NCBI GenBank assembly: GCA_033782935.1
Contig: JAWQEG010001306.1
Span: 1,922,001-1,986,000 of the forward strand
DNA: 64,000 nucleotides
From: Petrolisthes cinctipes
Taxonomy: Eukaryota; Arthropoda; Malacostraca; Decapoda; Porcellanidae
Direction of reading: 5' to 3'
Positions 52,102-63,470 of this stretch are shown in pieces; positions within the stretch are counted from its first letter, which is position 1, and every line of letters begins with the position of its first letter. The position numbers were made by a program, and so were the translations under genes. Under the pieces are notes generated by a model. The model did no database searches. It saw nothing but the letters and a program-made list of their open reading frames with translations, and was not told the origin of the DNA.

Positions 52102-55100
52102 TCCCAGTGTTACAGTTGAGAGGGGTGATCTAAACCATCTAGTACGGGACATTCCATCTCCCTTTAATTTATTGGGTTATTTTAATGGTCGTCATCCTCT
52201 GTGGGGTGACAGTTCGGTCAACCCCAGGGGTGTTTTATTGGCTTCTTTTATTGAGGATGAGGGATTAGGGGTTTTAAATACGGGAGATGTGACACATTTT
52301 AATAGCCCTACAGGGACTTTTACCGCCATTGACATTTCCCTTTGCTCACCCAGTGCTCTGTTGGATTTTACTTGGAGAGTGTTGCCTGACTTATATGGCA
52401 GTGACAATTTCCCTATACTTTTAGAAAGTAACAGGTACAAGCCACAGTCTCGTCTTCCTAGGTGGAAATTAGAGAAGGCTGACTGGTAGTTTTTTAGAGA
52501 GCTAACTTCATCGGTCTCTTCTGTAGCCGATTTCGGTAGCTCTGACGAAGCTGTAACATATTTCACTGATATGCTCCACTCTGCTGCTCTCAACTCTATC
52601 CCTAGAACTTCTGGATACTTTCCCAAACATCCTGTCCCTTGGTGGTCACCAGTCTGCACCACTGCTGTGCGGGAGAAGCGCGCTGCTTTCTCTCGCCTTC
52701 GTCGCAATCGTGGGGACCCAACTCTTTTAGAGGACTTCCGACGGGCAAGGGCTCAGGCTAGACGAGTTTTAAAAGAGGCCCAACGTGTATATTAGAAGGC
52801 CTATGTGTCTTCAATTATTACTAAAACTCCACTCACCCAAGTGTTCAGGAGAGTCCGTAAGATGGCGGGGAAGTTTTCTAATAGTTCTCCACCTGTACTT
52901 AAGGTCAATGGAATTAAGATCATGGATGGTTTGACAGTGGCCAATACCATGGTGGAGGCTTTTGCAAGGTCTCCTGCCGTGACTCTCGACCTCTGGCTGT
53001 CAGGCATGAGTTAAGAGCCAAGGAGCGTACTGTCCTGGATTTCTCAGGGAACGAGAATGAAAGTTATAACCGTATATTTACCCTGAGAGACCTGCATTCT
53101 GCTCTCTCTCTCTCTGCGACGACACTTCTCCTGGGCCAGACAACATCCCATATGCAATGTTACGACACTTGGGTGAGGAGGCGATCTCATTTCTTTTAGC
53201 TTTATATAACAGAATCTGGCTGGAGGGTGTCTTCCCTTCTGGGTTGAGGGTTGCTACCATCCTTCCTTTTCTCAAGCCAGGCAAGGACTCTGGTGTTGCC
53301 CTCAATTATCGACCAATTGCCTTGACCTCCTGTCTCTGTATACTATTTGAAAAGATGGTGAATGTCAGACTGGTATACTTCTTGGAACGGGGTGATTTTC
53401 TGTCTCCGTCCCAGTCTGGCTTTCGTAAATACCGTTCCACTACAGATGCTCTGGTCAGGTTGCAAGCTGCTGCATGTGAGGCCTTTGCATGACATCAACA
53501 CCTTGTCTGTATATTCTTTGATTTAGAGAAAGCCTATGACACTACATGGCAATATGGCGTCCTGCAGCAACTCCATTTATATGGCCTGCGTGGTCGCCTT
53601 CCACGCTTTCTTAAGGAGTTTCTCAGTGGTCGCAATTTTTCTGTGAGGGTTGGTACAACCCACTCAGCATCTGTTGCACAGGAGGAGGGCGTCCCCCAGG
53701 GAAGCATCCTCAGTGTCACATTGTTTGCAGTAGCAATTAATGCCATTGCCTCATCCCTTCCAGACGGTATAGCTAACTCGATGTACGTTGACGACCTAGC
53801 AGTCTGGTTTGCTGCTTCCCGTATGTCAGTCGCTTAGCGGCGCATGCAGCTTGCCCTTGACAGGGTGTCACGTTGGACTGGTTCTCATGGGTTTCGATTT
53901 TCTCCTTCCAAGACAGTTGCTATGCACTTCTGCTGCATCCGAGGCGTCCACCCGGATCCGGACTTATTCATGTATGGTCATTGGATACGATGTGTCGAGG
54001 AGACTCGCTTTTTGGGTCTCATTTTTGACAAACGTTTGACTTGGGTTCCCCACTTACGTACACATAAGGTCTCTTGCCTCAAGGCTCTTAACCTGTTGAG
54101 GGTCCTGAGCCATACATCCTGGGGGACTGATCGGGCCACCCTCCTCCGCCTATACCAGGTTCTTATTAGGTCAAAACTCGACTATGGGTGTGAGGTGTAC
54201 TCTTCTGCCACCGATGCCCGTCTCAGAGTTTTAAACCCTGTTCATCAAGCTGGAGTACGTCTGGCGACCAGAGCCTTCAGGTTGTCCCCAATCCCCAGTC
54301 TCCTGGTGGACGCTAATGAGCCACCTCTTGATCTCCGTCGCCAGTCCTTGATGGTTCGTTGTTGGCATCGAATACATCGACTTCCTGACTCCCCACCTTG
54401 CTTGGAGGTGTCATCTGATATCATGTCTCAGTACTACCTTTTACATTCTCGTGCACCATGGCCCTTTGGCTTCCGGGTCAGGAAGGCTATGGAGGAGATG
54501 GGCATTGATGACTTCCAGATTTGTCCTGTGAGGGTCACCAGGGTGGCTCCATGGCTTCTTCCAGAAGTTTTCCCCTGCACCTGCTTTACAGACAAGAAGG
54601 AATCTCTTCCTCCTCCAGTTGCTCGTTCCCTCTTTTTAGAACATACCTTCACTCACAGGGAGTCCCTCCCTGTGTACACTGATGGGTCAAAGTCTGATGC
54701 TGGAGTTGGCTTTGGAGTTGTCTTTCCTTACTTTTGCCGTGGAGGCAAGCTCCCTTCTGTCATGTCCATTTTTACTGCTGAGCTCTCGGCCATTTTATAT
54801 GCCCTCCAAGTGATTTTTACTCTCCCTCAGCCTTCGTTTACTATTTTTAGCGATTCCTGTAGTGCCTTGCAGGCCTTGTGCAATTTTAACTCTTCCCATC
54901 CCCTGGTGTTGGCCATTCTTGAGTGGCTTGTCCTCCTGGGTCGTCGTGGCCGCAAAGTCACTTTTTGTTGGGTCCCGGCCCATGTGGGTGTTGATGGGAA
55001 TGAGCGGGCTGACGCCCTGGCTAAGGCTCTGGTCTCTAATTCCCGGCCTCCTGCCAGGCATCATCCTGTTCCTGCAGTGGACCTTCGACCCTACATAGAT

Positions 55101-55502
55101 GCTACCGTTCGTTCCTGCTGGCAGGACAGATGGGACGCCGTCGGGGCTAACAAGCTCCGTGACATCCGCCAGCGCCTTGGTTTGTGGAGCTACAGTGGCC
55201 TGTTCCGCCGGTGGGAGACGGCTGTGGTCCGTCTCTGCATTGGCCACACATTATTGACTCATGGCTTTTTAATGGAGAGGGCTCACCCTCCCTACTGTGA
55301 TGATTGTCTGGTCCCTTTGACAGTACGGCATCTTATTGTCGAGTGTCCCAGCCTTGAAGACCTTCGTCGTAGGCACCTCTCCGAGTACCGGAAGGGTGAC
55401 GGTTCTTACAGTCTCTCCCAGGTGCTCGGGGAGGAGGCTTGTAGTGTGGGAGGGAACACCCTCTCCTATGTGGAGGAGGCTGGCCTTCTCCACAAATTGT
55501 GA
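52102..55502 (+). pseudogene. LINE Q ORF2 remainder: endonuclease, RT, RNase H, zinc motif
   Basis: It continues in frame from 43596. Endonuclease: LLGYFNGRHPLWGD and the YGSDNFPI motif (Asn where catalytic His is usual). Stops: TAG at 52486-52488, TAG near 52794, TGA near 53490 and TAG near 53835; frames also shift near 52985 and 53110. RT: LNYRPIALTSCLC, FDLEKAYD (Asp), EGVPQGSIL and YVDDLAV (53784-53795). RNase H: VYTDGSKSDAG, FTAELSAIL, IFSDSCSALQ and VGVDGNERAD (54670-55020). C-terminal zinc cluster: CDDC, then HLIVEC. Its domain layout equals LINE X, but the sequence is a different family. Confidence 0.88.
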
Positions 55503-55797
55503 ATTTTATTGTATTTATGGCTATTAATTTTTAGGTAGTTAAAGTTTAATGTTTCTTTCGTTAATATTTCAATTCTTTTATATATCTAACTTAAGTAGGT
55601 TATTTCATTAATATATGATTTTTTGGAAGACGTGGGTTTTATTCATGCTGCTTCTCCCTTTCGAGGTAGTGAAAATTATTTAATCTTTGTACATATTTTA
55701 TTAATGATGTAGATGACCATATTATGTTGGGCGGTATATGACCATTTTTGTTGCGCCGCCAGATGCCTAATGTCATCAATAAATAAATCAAATCAAA
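55503..55797 (+). other. LINE Q 3' UTR and tail
   Basis: AT-rich, ending GGTATATGACC...TTGCGCCGCC and ATCAATAAATAAATCAAATC. The last ~60 bp resemble the 3' end of the adjacent SINE-like unit (CTATATGACCTCGCTGTTGC). Confidence 0.7.
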
Positions 55798-55957
55798 TTA
55801 AGGGTTTGGGCGCCCCTTTGGCCCAAGCCACTAGCTTTCATTTCTTCAACTGTCCCTCCTTTCTTCCTAGTTCCTTCTTGCTTGCTCTCTCACCTCTCTA
55901 TCACAGTTTTCTGGTGCTATATGACCTCGCTGTTGCGCCACCTAATATCAATCAAAT
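55798..55957 (+). mobile_element. SINE-like retroposon, copy 1, 3' half
   Basis: It begins with the duplicated TTAAGGGTTTGGGC, continues CCACTAGCTTTCATTTCTTC and ends CTAATATCAATCAAATC. With 40650-40800 it makes a unit of about 297 bp. Confidence 0.65.
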
Positions 55958-56461
55958 CCCTCGAGCTTGTAGTCCACCCTATTTATCACCTTCTCCCAAA
56001 CCCAGCTGTTTTTTTTGTCCGTCATAAAACGGTTTAATTGTCTAACTTTTTTAATGATCATATTTGGCAACAAATTCATTAATTTATTTACCAGGATTTT
56101 TTCTTCTAAATATGCATTTCCTTAATAATAATCGGTGTTAAACGTAAATAGGCGCCGCTATATGGCGTTTTCAATAAACTTGGTCTAATTTTATGCATAG
56201 GCTATTTATATTAGAGTATCTTTCAAGTAACTGGCAACCTTACACATCCTCCCTACTGTCTTATCCCTCTCTCGCTTGCCCTTCTCTCCTCTCTTACCGT
56301 TTATCTTTTCTTTCTCATATATTTAACTTTCTCAATCATTTTTTAAAAGTTTTAAAAAACATAGGCCCTTCTCCCTTATCACTTATAGTCCAATTATATG
56401 ATTCGAAAAACTGCGGCTGAGATTATGTTGTTGATCGCATTTTGGTTCTCGATATGTAGTT
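55958..56461. other. Non-coding spacer
   Basis: AT-rich with no similarity recognised; it separates two oppositely oriented SINE-like units. Confidence 0.5.
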
Positions 56462-56759
56462 GTTGATTAATTGATTGATTGATATTAGGCTCTGCAACAG
56501 TGAGGTCATATAGCGCCAGAAAACGGTGATAGAGAGGTGAGACAGCAAGCAGGAAGGAAATAGAAAGAAAAGAGGGACAGTTGAAGAAATAAAAGCTAGT
56601 GGCTGGTGCCGAAAGGGCGCCCAAACCCTTAAAGTATTGCCCACATCATTACAGGCAATACCCCCCTACGGGGCAAGCACGAGGGATAAAAGGAATACAG
56701 GGATAGCTGTCTAATATCCAAACGATAATATATATTCAGTAGTCTATCCCACTACGATG
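56462..56759 (-). mobile_element. SINE-like retroposon, copy 2, complete (~298 bp)
   Basis: On the minus strand it runs from TTTTGTTCACCATCG to a CAATCAATCAATT tail. It shares first and last bases with copy 1 and interrupts a gypsy integrase just after the catalytic Glu. It has no tRNA-like A/B boxes that I can see and no coding capacity. Its 3' end resembles that of LINE Q, the usual sign of a SINE using LINE machinery. Confidence 0.65.
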
Positions 56760-58545
56760 GTGAACAAAACTTCAAGTATTTTACGATTTGCTCTTTCTGT
56801 GAGACCGTTGCTGGCTGGATGATATGCTGTAATAAAAGTTTGCTTTATATGATATTGATCACATATGTTTCGTAACAAATGATTAGTAAATTCTTTACCA
56901 TTGTCTGTTAGTAATACCTTAGGAGTGGTGTACTGGCAAAGTAAATTTGTTACAAGTTTGTGTGCAACCTCTTCTGCTGTTTTTGTCTGCAAAGGAGTAA
57001 TGACCACATAACGTGAGAAATGGTCTACACATACAAGGCAATATTTGGAGCCTTGATGACTCATTGGTAAGCTTAGTATATCTATACCAACAACATCCCA
57101 TGGTTGTTCAGGTATTGGGTAATTTAAAATAGGGGCTGGGCCCATTGTATTACCTTTATGAGCATGGCATGATTCACAATTCTTCATATCTTTCTCCACG
57201 TCTGCACGGAGAGTGAACCAATAATATTTTTGTCTAGTTTCCGCTATACAGCGATCTCTTCTCGGATGTCCGGCTTGTGGATGATTATGCATAAGTGTTA
57301 GTACAGTCTTAGTTAATGTATCAGGGACTACCACTTGTGAAGAAATGTTAGTTTGTTTCTCAAGCTTCCTGAACAAAGTGTAATCTATTACCTCAAACTG
57401 TGTTAGTGGGATTGGTAACTCTGGTAGGTTAGACTCGTCACCTGAAACCAAAGCATAAATGACCCGTGACCAAAATTTGTCTTTCTTTTGTTCAGTTTTA
57501 ACAAGTTCCACATTGAAGTCTATATCACTATAAATGGGAATAACAGCAGCAGCTGATACATTGCGAGATAAAGCATCTGCAACTCTATTGAAACGCCCAG
57601 GAAGATATTTAATTGTAGGTTGAAATTCTGAGATTGTTAGATACCATCTGGCTAACTGACCTGTCAAATTTTTACCAAGGAAGAGACCACACACAGGTTG
57701 ATGATCTGTATATATGGTGATAGGATACCCCAGAATTATTTCCCTGAAGGTCTTTAAGGCCCAAACTACCGCCATAGCCTCTAGGTTTGTGACGCTATAT
57801 TTCTTCTCTGCATCATTCACAACACGACTGGCATATGCACAAACCTTGCAACGACCCTCAGTGGAATGCTGCATAAGCACTGCACCTAGACCATCCTGTG
57901 ATGCGTCAGTACAGAGAGAAAATGGGAGGTTATAGTTTGGATAACTTAAAATTGGAGCAGTTGTGAGTTTAAGTTTTAATTGATCAAAATTATCTTGCTC
58001 TGTCTGTGACCACTTAAATTCGATATTTTTCTTTAGGAGTCTTGTTAGTTGGCTGGCTATTTTAGCAAAAATTCATTATGAATGACCTGTAGTATGAACA
58101 TAATCCAAGGAAACTCCTTATTTGCTTTACTGTAGTAGGTTGAGGGAATTCCTTTACTGCTTTAATCTTGGAATCCAAAGTGTGAATTCCTTTACTATTT
58201 ACATTATGACCCAAAAATTCTATTTCAGCCTTAAGGAATGTACATTTTGACAGTTTAACCTTTAATCCAACATCCTGCAGTCGTTGTAAGACTCTGTCTA
58301 GTTTTTGTAGGTGTGAATTGACATCAGGGCTGACAATAATTAAGTCATCTAAGTATGCAACAACGTCTTGAGTCATGTCGCTGAAAATAGTATTTATCAT
58401 CCTTTGGAAAGTTAGGGGTGCATTGGATAATCCAAAGGGCATTCTGACAAATTGCCAATGACCATTAGGGGTGCTAAAAGCTGTAATAGGTTTGGATTGG
58501 TCATCTAATTCTAACAAGCTTACATATCTTAACCCTCTCATATTC
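56760..58545 (-). pseudogene. Second Ty3/gypsy fragment: RT, RNase H, partial integrase
   Basis: Conventional gypsy order. RT part (58541-58065): FVRMPFGLSNAPLTFQR and VAYLDDLIIVSP, with the first Asp motif lost in a small deletion at the start. A one-base gain in a T-run near 58072 breaks the frame. RNase H (to ~57560) includes YSVTNLEAMAVV, IYTDHQPV and NRVADALSR. Integrase: HNHPQAGHPRRDR..CESC zinc motif, GIDILSLP, LLTDNGKEF and GLTERANRK, cut after the catalytic Glu by the SINE-like unit. No LTR was found. Confidence 0.88.
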
Positions 58546-60367
58546 TAATAGAATATATCAATACAAACTTTGTTGTATATACAGTGCATACAGTATATTA
58601 AATTACGGTATAATTTACAAAATTACATGACTATTTTTTTCTTCTCTTTGTCAATGATTTTGTTTAGATGTTTAATTTCATTCTCAAGTACACAGATATT
58701 ATAAATCAGAACACTACATCTTTGGGTAAATCAATTCCCACACTTTCTATTAGAGAAGCAATTAAGTGAGCCTTCAAGGCTTTCACCATGAACTGCTTTA
58801 AACATTTATCTCATTTTAACCGAGAACAAATTTATCTGAAGGGAGATAGTGCATAGCTTACCTCTATTAATCCTTTCAGTCCATGATTTGCTTAATTAAT
58901 TAAGCAAACAGTGGCACAATTGATGGCCTTATTTCCTAAATATGGATATGTTCCAGCAAATTTTTTTTAGTATATAGCCACCTATGAAGCGAAGAGCTTT
59001 CTCTTCTATCACTGTCTTTACCTTCCAAATCGAAATCTAAGTCCTTAAATAAGATACTATTATAGTTAAGCACATCTCCACAGCTAGAACACTTTCATCA
59101 TAGTGTGTATGCTGTTTGTGCAGAAATATAGCCTCAGTATGACTGGTTATGCAATCATAATATTCTTCCCTGCATCATAATTTTCTTCCCTCCAGTGAAA
59201 AATGCAAGTGTGAAGTGGGGTCACCTCACCCTTACACCAACTGTATAGGGAATCTCATTTCACCTCTGTTGAAGAAGCATGACTCATTGAAGAAGTGAAG
59301 AAACAAGAGGTTCTCTCCAGAATCACCCTATAATGAGGCATATTTTAATTTTCCCTAAACTTTGACTAGAAGTAGAGATTGACAATATTTCAATGAGATG
59401 ATTGTGCCTGTACTATAATTATGTACAAATAACCAGTACTGTAATATTTTTAAATTGATCAACCTTGACTATTTAGGCCAATGTTCTTTTGCCACAAGTA
59501 AATGAATACACTAAGTAGCTAGCTGAATTATTGGGCAAACTTGGCTCATGATGACATTACATAATACTATACTCTTTCTTGTATACAGTATCAAGATTAG
59601 CATCAACAGGCCCTAATGGGTCTTATGTCACTCTAGTAATGTATAAAATCTATGGGTGATAGGGGATATATCTGAGCTGTATGAAGTTAAATGCTGGGCA
59701 ATAAATTAGTTTCAAACAGAAAACTCTTAAGTAGTGTGACAGAGAATGTAGGGAATTTGTAGAGTTCAGACAGAGAAGGGCTGAGACCCTATGATAGCAT
59801 TATTATAAAACTATATTAGTGACAAAATATCACCTACAGTATAAATACAATAAGGTAGGGTCTTTCAAAACATCAAGTACAGTATAAAATACATTATTTC
59901 CTATAATAAACTGTTAATATTGTACATAACTCAAAAGACATATTTTTATAACAGCTGGTACAGTATATAATTGTGGGTGAAATAAATAAAATTATTTTAG
60001 AAAATATGGACAAAATAAATCAACATTATAATTACTAGTATTACTGTAAACATTTTTATCAAATATTAAATATGGCATTCCATCTCGATGGTTTATATAT
60101 TTGTTAGATTAACAACAAATATCCGTCAAAGTCAAGTGTGACAATGCAGAAGCAAGGCAAATTTACCTAAGTTTAAGATTATTAAAAATCAATTATATGG
60201 CCAAACTGAAGCACTATGTTGTCAATGCGCTAGATGGTAAGCTAAATTCTTAATTATATATCAAACAAATTAATTATGTATTTTGTATTAAGTACAGTAA
60301 TAGGCCTATACATATATAACAAATCCTACACACCACAGAATCTGGATATAACCACACCAGTATGCGT
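58546..60367. other. Non-coding, nothing recognised
   Basis: AT-rich DNA with dense stops. No repeat or domain seen. Confidence 0.55.
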
Positions 60368-60442
60368 CTCCAGACGGATTTGAACCGCTGTGCTAAGACA
60401 GTAAGCACACAGAGCTTTATGAGCTCTGCCACCGCTGGGGGG
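60368..60442 (-). repeat. tRNA-like sequence, probable SINE head or tRNA pseudogene
   Basis: On the minus strand it has GTGGCAGAGCTC (A-box-like), a stem TGTGC / GCACA in the anticodon-arm position, and GGTTCAAATCC (B-box-like). Stems are imperfect and no normal anticodon loop forms, so a functional tRNA is unlikely. Confidence 0.4.
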
Positions 60443-61226
60443 ACTATAAGAGGTAATTGGAGACTCTTCTAAAGGAGGTGTGCAGCTAGGAGTAGGACCA
60501 ATGTCCTAGTTTGGCCATCTGTTTTGGACCACGCTTTGTTTTCCCCCTACCATTTTGTGTGGTGGTGTAAGGTGGTGGTACAGATGATGTGTATACATCC
60601 TAACTACCCACTGCCTTTCACCACCACCACAACTCACTCTGTCAGGGTACTTTGGCCACTGCACGACGGCGACGTGGTGGTCCACAGCAGTGGATCTGTA
60701 ACAAACAAAATTAATTGGTCTTAAAATTCATCACCGAGGTACTTCAACATTTATAGCACTGGTTCTTAAACGTTTTAGAGTCACTGAGGTCTTCATCACT
60801 TATACAGCCTATTGGTTGTATAGTGGATACATATGTTAACTAATTAATATCTAATCCTCATGAACTTCAGGTTAAGAACCCCTAATTTATTATTTTTGCC
60901 CTAAAACTATTGATGTTTAGAAATCAAATGCATTTTTTTTTTACAAATAATGTCAAAGGATTGGCAATACATGTACAGTGCTTTTTTTCAAGTACTTTTC
61001 AGAAACCTGACAATACTTAGTGATATAAGATTTTACCAAAACAAGGCAACCTACGAGAGTTTATCACTCTTTCATCTTTCACTTGGTGTCTTGTCTCATC
61101 ATATGAGAACACAGATGAGAAGATTCCCAGCTCTCGTCTCTCTCAGCTGCCCTTAAAGATGTAAATATAATGTTAGCAGTATTCTTCCAAACTGGCCTCA
61201 GATGAAAGGGCTGATAGAAAATTATA
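60443..61226. other. Non-coding, nothing recognised
   Basis: No coding similarity. Right edge TA (61225-61226) is the possible target site of the next element. Confidence 0.45.
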
Positions 61227-62666
61227 CTACATTTATTTTTACTTGTCCAGCGGCTCGACCGAGTCCATGGTGAGCCTAGCCCGAGATATGAATGGAGCTC
61301 TGTGATTGACTGCCGTCACACTGGCCTTCCTTGCCACCTCTCCAAACATCCAGGCACTAACTTGCATTTGCAAGACGACATACTTCTAATAATTTACGTG
61401 TAGCTCGGCTATTATTTAGGTTATAAATATTTGTCTTGCACCATTAAACTCAGCATTAAATTTGGAACTTAAACACGTTTTCCAAAACATAATACAGTCC
61501 AAATAAAAAATATTATCACGAGTTTAAGTCATAACACTACTTGCAAATGTTTATAGAACTTTTTACATTTTTTTGTTTGCATCCATAAGATTTATGTATA
61601 AATATAACATTCATTCTCATACAATTTTTTTTGGTGAACATGACAGTGACATCAGGTTTTAGATAAATATAGATATAAGAGAGATACGATACATTTAATG
61701 GGAAGATGTTTTTCCCGATCTCAAACAAGATTTATATATAAAAAAAAATTATTTCTTTTATTTGCCACTTAAGGTTTCCTACAAACATATTATGTTACAT
61801 GTTATTAGATAAAGTGAGGCTTACCATGCATGACATACGAAGGAAAGTATTATCTATATGTAATTAGAGAGAGAGACTGCAAACGGAGCAATATGCCTAC
61901 TCCACGCCACAGCCAGCTTGTCACTGAGTGAAGTACGAACCACGAAGGTTCGTACAATATGTACTGTCCTTCGCTCCCACAGGCAGTTACAAGTGCACAA
62001 GTTGCCACTTGTCCAATTTTTTCTTTTTCTCTAATTACATATATACAATATTTTCCTTCCATATGACATGCATGACAAACCAAACTGTCTGTATCTAATA
62101 ATGTATAACATATTCTGTTATAGTCACAAATAAAAGAAATAAAATAATTTTATATAAACCTTGTTGAAATCGGGAATGACACCTTCGCATTAAACGTCTT
62201 GTATTTCTCTTATATTTATATTTATCTCAAATCTGACGCCAATGTCCTTTTCACGAGAAAATTGTGGATAAGAATGAATGTTATATGTTCATATGAATCT
62301 TATTGATGCAGCAAAAAACATTTCAATGCAATAAGTGGTATAAATATTTTCAAGCCGCATTTTGGGTTAAACTCGCAATAAGAATTTTTCTTTGGGCTGT
62401 ATTATATTCTGGAAAACATGTTTAAGTTCAAAATTTAATGCAGAGGGTAATTCTATAAAAAAAATAAACATAAACAATATAATAGTCAAGTTACACGGAA
62501 ATTAATAGAGATGTGTGGTGTTGTGCTGCAAGTGTAGAGTCAATGCTTACAGAGAAGGACAGGTAAAGCGAGAGTCACGGCAGCCAATCCTAGAACTCCA
62601 TTCATATCTCGGGCTAGGCTCACCATGGACTCGGTCGAGTGGCTGGACAAGTAAAAATAAACGGAG
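61227..62666. mobile_element. Long inverted-repeat element (1.44 kb), TA-flanked
   Basis: Arms of 300 bp or more (61227-~61600 and ~62290-62666) are inverted repeats starting CTACATTTATTTTTACTTG and CTCCGTTTATTTTTACTTG. They share CGACCGAGTCCATGGTGAGC. TA lies at both outer edges, which fits Tc1/mariner-type insertion but is weak evidence alone. The centre (61855-62045) holds a second inverted repeat, TATATGTAATTAGAGA. No transposase frame was found. Confidence 0.75.
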
Positions 62667-62792
62667 TATACTGTACAGTACTGTGCATTTAAAGGAACTT
62701 TACTTCTTGTGTACAGTCACTACAAATAAAGAGGTCACAGGGAGTCTTATCACAGTTTAAATGAAACAGCCGGTAACAGAACAAACATTGAA

Positions 62793-63470
62793 TTAAACTA
62801 TTTTCTGAAAACTTTGGCATTCTACATTTACAACAAAAAAGTTGTTATTTGCAGGGGTTAAGTTGGATTGACTAACAGGAAATGGGCTCATTATTCCTTC
62901 CAAAAAACATTTTCCAAGGTGGCTCCTCATCTCATCTTGAATAAGATTTTGTGTCTCCGGGAACAGGCCAAAACAAAGACTTGTAGCACAGGCAATAGCA
63001 AACAAACCACAATCTGAAGATCCTCTTTGCTGTTTAATACTTGCTAACTCTACTCTAATTGAGGTGCTTTGACAGTCCATCAAGGCAGCCACCTGGCAAT
63101 TGAACTTATCAGAGGTTTCCAGCCGACTGCTTTTCAAGCTGTCATAAATTTTAATCGTGTTACTATTACACTGAACGTTACTCACTGTAAGCCAGTGGTT
63201 ACCGTGTACATTCAAAATCTGAACAAATTTAGCTTTAGGAGTTTTAATATGTACACAGTCTTTACTTTCAAATACAACAGTCGACTGGAAACCAGAGATG
63301 GTAGGAAAACTGTTCCCAAGCAAACACTGTGCATGATCTATATGTGTATCATTCAACCACTTTCCTTCAATGGAGATTTCCCTCGCTGCTACACATGGAT
63401 CTCCATGGCCAGGGGCTAAGTGGACGTCACGCTGCTGAGCTGAACTGTCACCAGATTTTCTGTATCAGTT
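62793..63470 (-). CDS. Ulp1/C48-like cysteine protease domain, 3' exon
   Basis: The frame is open from about 63460 through Met at 63356 (MNDTHIDHAQ) to 62793. It shows the Ulp1-type triad in order: GNHWLTV (His), IYDSL (Asp), and QQRGSSDCGLFAIA (Gln for the oxyanion hole, Cys nucleophile). Such proteases cleave SUMO-like or ubiquitin-like proteins. The domain is about 190 residues, close to a full catalytic core. Upstream on the minus strand TTTTTTCTTCAG near 63504 looks like a splice acceptor, but an in-frame TGA near 63462 argues for a nearer one. It could be a host gene exon or part of a DNA transposon, since several animal transposon groups carry Ulp1 domains. Confidence 0.65.

Larger units (their letters stand above)
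40801..55797 (+). mobile_element. I-like LINE copy Q, full length, split by an LTR retrotransposon
   Basis: The 14-bp target duplications TTAAGGGTTTGGGC lie at 40787-40800 and 55798-55811. The order is 5' UTR, ORF1, ORF2 (endonuclease, RT, RNase H, zinc motif) and a 3' UTR ending in AAATAAATCAAATCAAAT. The LTR element 43597-52096 sits in the endonuclease with a 5-bp duplication. Without it the LINE is about 6.5 kb. It has multiple stops and frameshifts and is inactive. Confidence 0.9.

Noticed and set aside
54795..55247. 150-codon minus-strand frame
   Set aside because: Antisense shadow of the LINE Q RNase H region; no domain.
60368..60442. Functional tRNA gene
   Set aside because: A/B-box words are present, but arms mispair and no proper anticodon loop forms.
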